A DNA stretch of 64,000 nt. Source: JADJPO01 sp046330955. Lineage in GTDB: Bacteria > Actinomycetota > Actinomycetes > Actinomycetales > Kineosporiaceae. Position numbers and translations under genes: made by a program. Location: assembly GCA_046330955.1 (NCBI GenBank), contig JAXLRT010000016.1, forward strand, positions 62,001-126,000, read 5' to 3'. Every line of letters begins with the position of its first letter. The first letter of the stretch is position 1. Positions 17,705 to 25,166 of this stretch are shown piece by piece. The notes beneath the pieces are model-generated. The model searched no databases, was not told the origin of the DNA, and was given only the letters and a program-made list of their open reading frames with translations.

Positions 17705-18907
17705 GTGACCAACGAGACAAGCGGAGCCCCCCGTGAAGTCGTCGTCCTGTCCGCTGTTCGGACGGCGATCGGCAAGTACGGCGGCGGCCTGAAGGACGTT
17801 TCACCGGCCGACCTGGCCGCCACCTGTGTGCGCGAGGCGGTCTCGCGCTCCGGCGTCGACCCGGCCGATGTCGGCCACTCGGTGTTCGGCAACGTGATCC
17901 ACACCGAACACTCCGACATGTACCTGGGCCGAGTCGCCGCGCTGCGGGGAGGGCTGTCGATCGACACGCCCGCATTCACCCTGAACCGGCTGTGTGGCAG
18001 CGGCTTGCAGGCCATCGTGTCGGCCTCGCAGGCGATCATGCTCGGCGACTGCGATGTCGCCGTGGCCGGCGGCGCCGAGTCGATGACCCGCTCGCTGTAC
18101 TGGGCACCGGGTGCCCGCTGGGGTCAGCGCATGGGCGACGGCGCACTGGTCGACGCCATGGTGACCGCGCTGACCGACCCGTTCGACAAGGTCCACATGG
18201 GCATCACGGCCGAGAACGTGGCCGAGAAGTGGAACATCTCGCGCGAGGACCAGGACGCCCTCGCCGTGCAGAGCCACCAGCGTGCGGCCGCCGCCAGCGC
18301 CGAGGGCCGGTTCAAGGAGCAGATCGTCCCGGTGGAGATCAAGAGCCGCAAGGGCTCGACCTTCATCGACACCGACGAGCACATCCGCCCCGACGCCAGC
18401 ATCGAGGGCATGGCCGCCATGCGTCCGGCGTTCAAGAAGGACGGCAGCGTCACCGCCGGTAACGCCTCCGGTGTCAACGACGCCGCGGCGGCCGTCGTCC
18501 TGATGGAGCGGGCCGAGGCCGAGCGCCGCGGTCTGACCCCGATGGGCCGGCTCGTGGGCTACAGCCACGTCGGCGTCGAGCCCAAGTACATGGGCATCGG
18601 CCCGGTGCCTGCGGTCAAGAAGCTGCTCGCCCAGACCGGTCTGTCGCTGGACGACATCGACGTGTTCGAGGTCAACGAGGCCTTCGCCGCCCAGGCGCTG
18701 GCCGTCAGTCGTGACCTCGGGTTGCCCGACGAGAAGACCAACGTCAACGGCAGCGGCGTCGGCCTCGGTCACCCGATCGGCGCCACCGGCGCGATCCTGG
18801 TGGTCAAGGCGCTCTACGAGCTGGCGCGTACCGGTGGCCGGTACGCCCTCGTCACCATGTGTATCGGTGGCGGGCAGGGCATCGCCGCGATCTTCGAGCG
18901 CGGGTGA
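17705..18907 (+). CDS. phaA: Acetyl-CoA acetyltransferase (beta-ketothiolase)
   Basis: The 400-residue thiolase condenses two acetyl-CoA to acetoacetyl-CoA, the first step of polyhydroxybutyrate synthesis. Cys97 in NRLCGSGLQA is the acylated residue. His lies in GLGHPIGATG, and the second Cys (386) in MCIGGGQG acts as the acid/base. NEAFAAQALA is also present. The GTG start has a strong AAGGAGG site. The granule-protein and synthase genes follow directly, which favours the biosynthetic role. A degradative thiolase role cannot be ruled out by sequence. Confidence 0.92.
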   Translation: MTNETSGAPREVVVLSAVRTAIGKYGGGLKDVSPADLAATCVREAVSRSGVDPADVGHSVFGNVIHTEHSDMYLGRVAALRGGLSIDTPAFTLNRLCGSGLQAIVSASQAIMLGDCDVAVAGGAESMTRSLYWAPGARWGQRMGDGALVDAMVTALTDPFDKVHMGITAENVAEKWNISREDQDALAVQSHQRAAAASAEGRFKEQIVPVEIKSRKGSTFIDTDEHIRPDASIEGMAAMRPAFKKDGSVTAGNASGVNDAAAAVVLMERAEAERRGLTPMGRLVGYSHVGVEPKYMGIGPVPAVKKLLAQTGLSLDDIDVFEVNEAFAAQALAVSRDLGLPDEKTNVNGSGVGLGHPIGATGAILVVKALYELARTGGRYALVTMCIGGGQGIAAIFERG

Positions 18908-18911
18908 TCGA

Positions 18912-19463
18912 ATGAGTCAGCCCACCGATCCACTGGCCGGCGCGTACGCCGCCTACGAGCAGCTCGAGGCCAAGCTCTCCACGGCCATGGACCAGCTCGT
19001 GGCGACGAACGGGTTCGCCGAGCTCTTCACGACCACCGCCACCACCATGATGGCGGCGACCAAGATGGCGAACGACGCCATCGACCAGGTCGTGCGAGCC
19101 ACCCGGCTCGCTGCTCGGCAGGACGTGACCTCGCTCGCCAAACAGCTCGCCCGCACCGAGGACAAGCTCGAGCGGATGCTGCAGGCGATCGAGGCCATCG
19201 AGGACCGGCTGGCGGACACCGGCAGCGGTGCCGCCGGGTCGAACGGGACTGCCTCCAAGAGTGCTGCGGCGGCCTCGGCCGCCGCAGCACCGGCACCCGT
19301 GTCCGTGACCGAACCGGTCACCTCGTCGGGAGAGGCCTCCTCCCGGCCGGTGAAACGAGCCGCGGTCAAGCGATCGGCGGTCAAGCAGGCTGCCGCCAAG
19401 CAACCGGCCGCCAAGCGACCGGCTGCCAAGCGGTCGGCCGGTCAGGCCGGAGACGGGCGATGA
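18912..19463 (+). CDS. PHA synthase partner/granule protein (PhaE/PhaR- or phasin-like) with lysine-alanine tail
   Basis: This is a 183-residue protein. Residues about 10-95 are predicted amphipathic helix and coiled coil. They include a segment, ARQDVTSLAKQLARTEDKLE, of the kind seen near the C-terminus of PhaE/PhaR subunits and phasins. After an Ala/Ser/Thr linker, the last 35 residues are a basic tail of AVKRSAVKQAAAKQ-type repeats resembling the histone H1-like tail of PhaF phasins. The gene sits 4 bp after phaA and overlaps phaC as ATGA, so it is likely the activating partner of the synthase or a granule coat protein. The basic tail suggests nucleoid binding, which is inference. Confidence 0.75.
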   Translation: MSQPTDPLAGAYAAYEQLEAKLSTAMDQLVATNGFAELFTTTATTMMAATKMANDAIDQVVRATRLAARQDVTSLAKQLARTEDKLERMLQAIEAIEDRLADTGSGAAGSNGTASKSAAAASAAAAPAPVSVTEPVTSSGEASSRPVKRAAVKRSAVKQAAAKQPAAKRPAAKRSAGQAGDGR

Positions 19464-20605
19464 CGACGGGAACGGGGGCGCCTCGCGAGGGCGCCCCCGA
19501 CCTGTCGTACCTGAACCTGTCGGCCGACCCGACGAAGATGCCGGGGATGTCCGCTGCGGCGAGCCTGATGAGCATCCCGAGGGCCTTGCTCGAGACCACC
19601 GAGGTCATGCTCACGGTCGAGGATGCCCAGATCGCGATCACCCCCAAGGAAGTGGTCTGGACCCACCGCAAGACGACGCTGTACCGCTATCACAGCGCTC
19701 AGCGCAAGCACGCGACCCCGATCCTGCTGGTGTTCGCCCTGATCAACCGGCCCCACGTGTACGACCTGCGACCGGGTAACTCGTTCGTCGAGTTCCTGCT
19801 GGGCGAGGGGTTCGACGTCTTCCTGGTCGACTGGGGCGTACCCGGCGAGGAGGACGACGACCTCGGGGTGGCCGACTACGTCTGCGACGAACTGCACTGG
19901 GCGGTGCGCGAGACCCTGCGCAAGTCCGGGCAGGACCAGTTGTCGATGATCGGCTGGTGCATCGGTGCCACCCTGGCGGCGATGTACACGGCGATCTACG
20001 CCGACCTCGACCAGGTGCGCAACCTGGCGGTGCTCACCATGCCGGTGGACACCAAGGGCAGCGTGTACGAGAACTGGGTCAACCGGCCCTCGTTCGACCT
20101 GGACGTGATCATCTCCAACGGCGGGCTGCCCGGGGCGGCGATCGACATCGCCAACCGGATGCTCAAACCGATCACCAACTTCGTCACCACGAAGCGCAAG
20201 GTCTTCGACCAGGTGCGCGCGGGAACCCTGGACCGGGTCTCGTACCAGTCGATGTCGAAGTGGGTTCAGGACAATCCACCGTTCCCGGCGCAGTCCTACC
20301 GCGACTGGATCACGTGGATGTACAAGGAGAACCGGCTGATCAGCGGAACCATGCGGCTGCGCGACAAGCATGTCGACTTCGGTGACATCGTCGAACCGTC
20401 GGTCCTCGTGGTCACCGCCAGCGCCGACCACATCGCGCCGCGGGAGGGCACCGTGCCCTTCCTGGGGATGTGTGGGTCGAAGGACCTGACCCACTTCGAT
20501 CGCAAGGGCGGTCACATCGGCCTCATGGCCGGGTCCAAGGCACGCCACCAGATCTGGCCCGACATCGCAGGATGGCTCGCCGAGCGCGACGCAGCCAGCG
20601 ACTGA
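19460..20605 (+). CDS. phaC: Poly(3-hydroxyalkanoate) synthase, class III-like
   Basis: This 381-residue alpha/beta-hydrolase-fold polymerase matches class III/IV PhaC in length and pattern: NRPHVYDLRPGNSFVEFLL, then GFDVFLVDWGVP. Cys167 lies in the lipase-like box IGWCIGATLA, the Asp in SADHIAP and the His in GGHIGLMAG, giving a complete Cys-Asp-His triad. The substrate would be 3-hydroxybutyryl-CoA made by PhaA and PhaB. The start overlaps the upstream partner gene by 4 bp. Synthases of this length need a second subunit, which fits that neighbour. Confidence 0.93.
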   Translation: MTTGTGAPREGAPDLSYLNLSADPTKMPGMSAAASLMSIPRALLETTEVMLTVEDAQIAITPKEVVWTHRKTTLYRYHSAQRKHATPILLVFALINRPHVYDLRPGNSFVEFLLGEGFDVFLVDWGVPGEEDDDLGVADYVCDELHWAVRETLRKSGQDQLSMIGWCIGATLAAMYTAIYADLDQVRNLAVLTMPVDTKGSVYENWVNRPSFDLDVIISNGGLPGAAIDIANRMLKPITNFVTTKRKVFDQVRAGTLDRVSYQSMSKWVQDNPPFPAQSYRDWITWMYKENRLISGTMRLRDKHVDFGDIVEPSVLVVTASADHIAPREGTVPFLGMCGSKDLTHFDRKGGHIGLMAGSKARHQIWPDIAGWLAERDAASD

Positions 20606-20652
20606 GGTCACATCCCAACCACCGCACCATCCACTAGGTAGATACGAGACAC

Positions 20653-20680
20653 CCCGGGGCGAGCAGCCGCTCGCCCCGGG
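20653..20680 (+). terminator. Hairpin after phaC
   Basis: CCCGGGGCGAG and CTCGCCCCGGG form a perfect 11-bp stem with a 6-base loop, 47 bp past the phaC stop. No T-run follows, as is common for hairpin terminators in very GC-rich actinobacteria. It would separate the phaA-phaC transcript from phaB or cause partial read-through. Confidence 0.6.
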
Positions 20681-20743
20681 CAGGAAACGGCAGCCACCGC
20701 CGATGGACGCCGATGGAACCGTCACCGATACAGGAGCGCACAG

Positions 20744-21568
20744 ATGACTGAGACGTTGCACGTGGACCGAGGCAAGCTGGAAGGCCGCGTGGCCTTCGTC
20801 ACCGGAGGCACCCGCGGCATCGGTGCCGCAATCTGTCGCAGCCTGGCCAGCCAGGGCGCCGCGATCGCCGCCGGCTACAGCAGCAACGACGAGGCCGCGA
20901 ACGCCTTCGCCGAGGACTTCCGGGCCAAGCACCTGGACGGCGGCGGGGAGATCACCCTGCACAAGGGCAACATCGGCGTCGGCGACGACTGCCGGCGCGC
21001 CGTCCAGGAGGTCGTCGACCAGCACGGCCGGATCGACATCCTGGTCAACAACGCCGGTATCACCATCGACCGCACCGTGGCCAAGATGACCGACGACGAC
21101 TGGAACAAGGTCATCGCCGTCAACCTGTCCGGCGCGTTCTACCTCTCGCAGGCCGTGCTGCCGCACTTCATCGCCGCGGGCACCGGGCGCATCGTCATGG
21201 TGTCCTCGGTGATCGGCGAGATGGGCAACATCGGCCAGGCCAACTACGCGGCGTCCAAGTCGGGTCTGTTCGGTCTGACCAAGACCCTGGCTCGCGAGGT
21301 CGAGTTCCAGCTGAAGCGGGCCGGCAAGCACGCGGACGCCAACCCCATCGGCATCACCGTGAACTGCGTGACCCCCGGCTTCGTGGCCACCGAGATGCTC
21401 GAGCACATCCCGGAGAAGGTCATGGAAGGCATCAAGGCCACGATCCCGGTCGGCCGGCTCGCCCAGCCCGACGAGATCGCCCGCGTGGTGCACTTCCTGT
21501 CGGCCGACGCGTCCGGGTACATCACCGGTCAGGTGTGGGGCGTCAACGGCGGTCTGGACATGCACTGA
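20744..21568 (+). CDS. phaB: Acetoacetyl-CoA reductase
   Basis: This 274-residue short-chain dehydrogenase reduces acetoacetyl-CoA to (R)-3-hydroxybutyryl-CoA. It has the NADP-type loop TGGTRGIGAA (residues 20-29), NNAG at 102-105, Ser154/155, Tyr168 and Lys172 in QANYAASKSG, and a C-terminal GQVWGVNGGLDMH typical of PhaB. An insert near residue 205 (KHADANPIG) makes it slightly longer than usual. A CAGGAG site precedes the ATG. It sits alone between two hairpins downstream of phaC. Confidence 0.9.
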   Translation: MTETLHVDRGKLEGRVAFVTGGTRGIGAAICRSLASQGAAIAAGYSSNDEAANAFAEDFRAKHLDGGGEITLHKGNIGVGDDCRRAVQEVVDQHGRIDILVNNAGITIDRTVAKMTDDDWNKVIAVNLSGAFYLSQAVLPHFIAAGTGRIVMVSSVIGEMGNIGQANYAASKSGLFGLTKTLAREVEFQLKRAGKHADANPIGITVNCVTPGFVATEMLEHIPEKVMEGIKATIPVGRLAQPDEIARVVHFLSADASGYITGQVWGVNGGLDMH

Positions 21569-21617
21569 GTGCCCTGCCGTAGGCCGTCGCAGGCCGCTGC
21601 ACGACACTGAACGCGAC

Positions 21618-21657
21618 GAGGGCGGTTCCACCCCGAGCACGGGGTGGAACCGCCCTC
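21618..21657 (+). terminator. Strong hairpin terminator after phaB
   Basis: A perfect 17-bp stem with a 6-base loop starts 49 bp after the phaB stop codon. The left arm is 21618-21634 and the right arm 21641-21657. This is the clearest terminator in the window. Confidence 0.8.
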
Positions 21658-21721
21658 TCGTCGTGGCGGCGGCGCCCGGCCGGCCGGGGTGTGACGCAGC
21701 CGACTGACCGCTCGTTAGCTA

Positions 21722-21743
21722 GTTAGCACCAGAGCTGCTAATG
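21722..21743 (+). promoter_or_regulatory. Inverted repeat upstream of the small phasin gene
   Basis: TTAGCA (21723-21728) and TGCTAA (21736-21741) form a perfect 6-bp inverted repeat spaced by 7 bp. It is preceded by a second GTTAGC copy from 21714. The region is less GC-rich than its surroundings and lies about 70-90 bp before the phasin-like gene, so it may be an operator, promoter element or both. Granule-protein genes are often repressed by a PHA-sensing regulator, but the binding protein is unknown here. Confidence 0.45.
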
Positions 21744-21810
21744 TCTTCCTCAGGCACGACCGATCCACCGAACAGGTCCACCTCACCACCAACGCGAGGA
21801 GCGAAATCCC

Positions 21811-22110
21811 ATGGCCACCAAGCCCGAACCCACCATCCCCAACCCCCTCGGCCTCGACCTCGGCCCGTACGAGGAGGCTGCGGCCCGCGTCCGCGAGCTG
21901 AACGAGCGCATCCTGGAGAGCATGAAGGCCACCGGCCTCACCTCCCTGGACGCCTACGAGAAGGCCCTGAAGAGCCTGGTCGACTTCGAGCAGAAGGTCG
22001 CCGGCGCCAGCCAGCTGGAGTGGGTCTCCGCCCTGGCCGCCACCCACGCCAGTTTCGTGCAGGACGTCAGCGCCGCCTACACCAAGGCCGCGCGCGAGGT
22101 CCTCGGCTGA
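21811..22110 (+). CDS. Small phasin-like helical protein
   Basis: This 99-residue protein has no signal peptide or membrane segment. It is rich in Ala, Glu and Lys and predicted mostly helical, with amphipathic stretches such as AAARVRELNERILESMKATG. Length, composition and location between phaB and the hydroxybutyrate dehydrogenase are those of a granule-coating phasin, although no signature motif is conclusive. It has its own upstream inverted repeat and is followed by a strong hairpin, so it is probably a monocistronic, highly expressed gene. Confidence 0.6.
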   Translation: MATKPEPTIPNPLGLDLGPYEEAAARVRELNERILESMKATGLTSLDAYEKALKSLVDFEQKVAGASQLEWVSALAATHASFVQDVSAAYTKAAREVLG

Positions 22111-22147
22111 CCTGAACTCGCACCGTCCCGCGGGGACGGACGCATAC

Positions 22148-22189
22148 ACGAGTGGCGGACAGGTGAACATCACCCTGTCCGCCACTCGT
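22148..22189 (+). terminator. Strong hairpin terminator after the phasin gene
   Basis: Arms 22148-22163 and 22174-22189 are a perfect 16-bp inverted repeat (ACGAGTGGCGGACAGG and its complement) around a 10-base loop, 37 bp past the stop codon. Confidence 0.78.
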
Positions 22190-22382
22190 CGTCCAACCCC
22201 CACCACAGCCCCCACGGGCCATCGGAAGTCCCTGGCGTGAGCGCCGCATCGAATGGCCGAATGTCAGCAACGACACACGCCGGGGCCGCACAGGCATCGC
22301 CGCAGGGCGCATGCTCGAAGCGCATTCGGCAGACGTACCAGGCAACGCGACTCGACGACGAGAACAGCGGGAGGTTCCCACG

Positions 22383-23147
22383 ATGGCGACATCTGGGCAG
22401 AGCAGTGGTGGACGACGAGCGGCCATCGTGACCGGCGCCGCCAGCGGGATCGGGGCGGCCATCGCCGAACGATTCGTGAAGGACGGCATCGACGTCCTGT
22501 CGGTCGATCTGAGGCCCGGCCCTGACACCCCGGGTGTCCCCTTCGCAGCCGATCTGACCACGCGGGAGGGCAACAAGGCTGCTGTGGAGGCGGCGGTCGA
22601 ACGCTTCGGGCGGCTCGACATCATCGTGCCCAACGCCGGCTTCCAGCACGTCTCCCCCATCGCCGACTTCGACGAGGACCGCTGGGACGCCCTGCTGGCC
22701 GTGCTGCTCACCAGCCCCTTCCTGCTGACCAAGTACGGCTGGCCACACCTGGTCTCCTCCGGCGCGGGCAGGATCTGCGTCATCGCCTCGGCGCACGCGC
22801 TGTCGGCCTCGCCGTTCAAGTCCGGATACGTCTCGGGCAAGCACGGCGTGCTGGGACTGGTCAAGACCATCGCGCTGGAGGGTGCCGACTGCGGCGTCCG
22901 GGCCAACGCGATCTGCCCCGGCTACGTGCGCACCCCCCTGGTCCAGGCCCAGATCGCCGACCAGGCGAAGTCGCACGGCATGAGCGAGGACCGCGTGGTC
23001 GCCGAGGTCATGCTCTCGCGGCAGGCGGTCAAGCAGATGGTGGAGCTGGACGACCTGGCCGAGATGGCCTTGTTCCTGACCGGCCCGCACAGCAATTCCT
23101 TGACCGGTATGGCGGTCTCGATGGACATGGGGTGGAGTGCACTATGA
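22383..23147 (+). CDS. bdhA: 3-hydroxybutyrate dehydrogenase-like short-chain dehydrogenase
   Basis: This 254-residue SDR would oxidise (R)-3-hydroxybutyrate to acetoacetate with NAD. It shows TGAASGIGAAI (17-27), PNAGFQHVSPI, Ser136, Tyr149 and Lys153 in SGYVSGKHG, and CPGYVRTPLV. The FQHVSPI and LVKTIALEGA segments match the beta-hydroxybutyrate dehydrogenase group. The ATG at 22383 follows a GGGAGG site. The gene overlaps the next, a PhaC/PhaZ-like hydrolase, as ATGA. This pairs a likely polymer enzyme with monomer oxidation and suggests a role in mobilising PHB. Confidence 0.82.
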   Translation: MATSGQSSGGRRAAIVTGAASGIGAAIAERFVKDGIDVLSVDLRPGPDTPGVPFAADLTTREGNKAAVEAAVERFGRLDIIVPNAGFQHVSPIADFDEDRWDALLAVLLTSPFLLTKYGWPHLVSSGAGRICVIASAHALSASPFKSGYVSGKHGVLGLVKTIALEGADCGVRANAICPGYVRTPLVQAQIADQAKSHGMSEDRVVAEVMLSRQAVKQMVELDDLAEMALFLTGPHSNSLTGMAVSMDMGWSAL

Positions 23148-24448
23148 GTGAGATCCAGCACACGGCGTTACCGAACCTGAAGACGACGCACACGCATCTG
23201 CGGACCTTGGCGCGTCGGCAGGCGGGCAACGCCACCCCGACCGCCACCCCCACGGTGCGTGCCCGGCGCAACATCGTGCAGTGCCCGCCGGGCATCGTCG
23301 ACGGTGGCGTGGACTCGGTCTACGAGATCGCCGGATCCATGATCCGCAGCGGGGTCGACTACTGGACCGGCCTGCTCGAGCGTGGAGCCACCCCGCTGGA
23401 CGCCGCCCGCGACGTCATGGAGTGGACCAAGGAGATCAACAAGCGGGAGAAGCCCACCTGGGCCAGCCCGCACACGATCACGGCCGAATGGCCCGTGGCC
23501 CGGTTGCGTGACTTCAGCGGGCCGGACGAGCCCCACGACGTCATCCCGACGCTGATCCTGCCGCCGCAGGCCGGGCACGACTCCTGCATCGTCGACTACG
23601 CCCCCGGGCAGTCGCAGGTACAGGCGGCGCTCGAGGCGGGGTGTGTGCGGGTCTACTCGCTGGACTGGATCGGCGCCACCGAGGAGACCAAGGACGCCAC
23701 GATCGAGGACTACCTCGAGACCATCAAGGCGGCCATCGACAGCATCGGCGGGCACGTCAACCTGGTCGGCGACTGCCAGGGCGGCTGGCTGGCGACGATC
23801 TACGCCGCGGTGCACCCGGACACGGTGCACACCCTGGCCATCGCCGGCTCCCCGATCGACTTCCACGCCGGTGAGCCGCTGATCCACGACTGGGTGCAGG
23901 TGGTCTCGCCGATCGGCCAGATGGACTTCTACAAGGCCGCGGTCAAGGCCAACGGCGGCATGCTGCCGGGCGAGTTCCTGCTCACCGGCTTCAAGCTGAT
24001 GCAGCCCGAGGCCGAGATGCAGCGCCAGATGGCCCTGCTGGCCAACATCCACGACAAGCGGCACGTCGAGCGGTTCCGCCGCTTCGAGGACTGGTTCCAG
24101 TGGACCCAGCCGATCCCGGGGAACTTCTACCTGTGGATCGTCGAGCACCTGTTCATGCGCAACGAGCTGCTGCACGGCACGTTGGAGGTCGGCGGCACCC
24201 ACGTCGACCTGGCCGAGATCCACTGCCCGCTGTACCTGTTGGCGGGGGCCAAGGACCACATCACCCCGCCGGCACAGGTGTTCGCCCTGGCCGACTTCGT
24301 CTCCACCCCGGCCGACGAGGTCACCAAGCTGACCACCAGCGGTGGTCACCTGGGCATCTTCATGGGGCACGAGGCGCTGCGGAACTACTGGAAGCCGGTG
24401 TTCGCCGACATGGCGGCTCAGTCGCTGATCGAGGCCGAGCACCCCTGA
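23144..24448 (+). CDS. PhaC/PhaZ-like alpha/beta hydrolase with Cys nucleophile
   Basis: This 434-residue protein shares the PHA synthase/intracellular depolymerase fold. Cys211 lies in NLVGDCQGGWLATI, the Asp in AGAKDHITPP and the His in TSGGHLGIFMGHE, a full Cys-Asp-His triad. The first 100 residues carry a synthase-like helical cap (YEIAGSMIRSGVDYWTGLLE). It could be a second synthase or a thiol-type intracellular PHB depolymerase. Co-transcription with the hydroxybutyrate dehydrogenase, whose stop it overlaps, slightly favours depolymerisation. The ATG at 23144 is preferred to an upstream in-frame start inside bdhA. Confidence 0.75.
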   Translation: MSEIQHTALPNLKTTHTHLRTLARRQAGNATPTATPTVRARRNIVQCPPGIVDGGVDSVYEIAGSMIRSGVDYWTGLLERGATPLDAARDVMEWTKEINKREKPTWASPHTITAEWPVARLRDFSGPDEPHDVIPTLILPPQAGHDSCIVDYAPGQSQVQAALEAGCVRVYSLDWIGATEETKDATIEDYLETIKAAIDSIGGHVNLVGDCQGGWLATIYAAVHPDTVHTLAIAGSPIDFHAGEPLIHDWVQVVSPIGQMDFYKAAVKANGGMLPGEFLLTGFKLMQPEAEMQRQMALLANIHDKRHVERFRRFEDWFQWTQPIPGNFYLWIVEHLFMRNELLHGTLEVGGTHVDLAEIHCPLYLLAGAKDHITPPAQVFALADFVSTPADEVTKLTTSGGHLGIFMGHEALRNYWKPVFADMAAQSLIEAEHP

Positions 24449-24515
24449 CGGGCCGCTGGCGTCCGACAGCCTCGTGCGTCACCCCGCGCCGGCGCAGCGC
24501 GTCGTCCCCCTCGGA

Positions 24516-24920
24516 TCAGGACGACTCGCGGCGCCGGCGCACGGTGTTCGCCGCCAGGAACGCCCGGTAGATCTCGGTCAGCGCCTTGCGCTGGGCGGCG
24601 GTGAGTTCGGTCGCGTCCTCGATGGCGGCCGGCAGACCGGCCGGGGCCTGCTCCTCCTCGTCGTCGGCAGCCACGAATCCCGCCTGGGTGTAGAGGTCGT
24701 CGGCCGTGGTCTGCAACGTCTCGGCGATCGCGGTCAGCACCGCTTCGGAGGGCGCGCGCAGGTCACGCTCGATCTGGGACAGGTACGGGTTGGAGATACC
24801 CACCGTGTCGGCCAGGGCACGCATCGACAGCGAGGCCAGCTCCCGCTGGCGCCGGATGATCGCCCCCAGACTCGGTGCTCCCGAGGGCCGGAACATCCCG
24901 GCAGGGTCGTTGTCAGTCAC
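24516..24920 (-). CDS. XRE-family transcriptional regulator
   Basis: This 134-residue protein has a Cro/cI helix-turn-helix at about residues 20-75: RRQRELASLSMRALADTVGI then NPYLSQIERDLRAPS. The C-terminal part (DDLYTQAG, an acidic linker, TAAQRKALTEIYRAFLA) resembles small actinobacterial XRE regulators. It converges on the PhaC/PhaZ-like gene and diverges from the EtfD-like gene by 246 bp, so regulation of the PHA genes or of its divergent neighbour is possible. The inducer is unknown. Confidence 0.82.
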   Translation of the reverse strand: MTDNDPAGMFRPSGAPSLGAIIRRQRELASLSMRALADTVGISNPYLSQIERDLRAPSEAVLTAIAETLQTTADDLYTQAGFVAADDEEEQAPAGLPAAIEDATELTAAQRKALTEIYRAFLAANTVRRRRESS

Positions 24921-25166
24921 CTCTCCAGACTAGGTGGGGTGCCCGGCGCACGGTGGCATTGCGCTATGGGCTCGACCTCACCGACGATCCTGGACGGCGT
25001 CACTCCCGGCCGCGTAGCGTCACCACACGGTCCGCAGGTCTCGCCCGGCAGAAGATGGGATCACCGGTCGAATCGGCTCGCCGTCCGGTCACCGCCCTCT
25101 ACCGTGTGACAGGCACCACCGTCGCCCATCCTGCGCCACCGCTCGACCCACAGGAGAGTCGTAGCC

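Noticed and set aside
19442..21640. 732-codon open frame on the minus strand
   Set aside because: It spans phaC and phaB in antisense with no recognisable domain.
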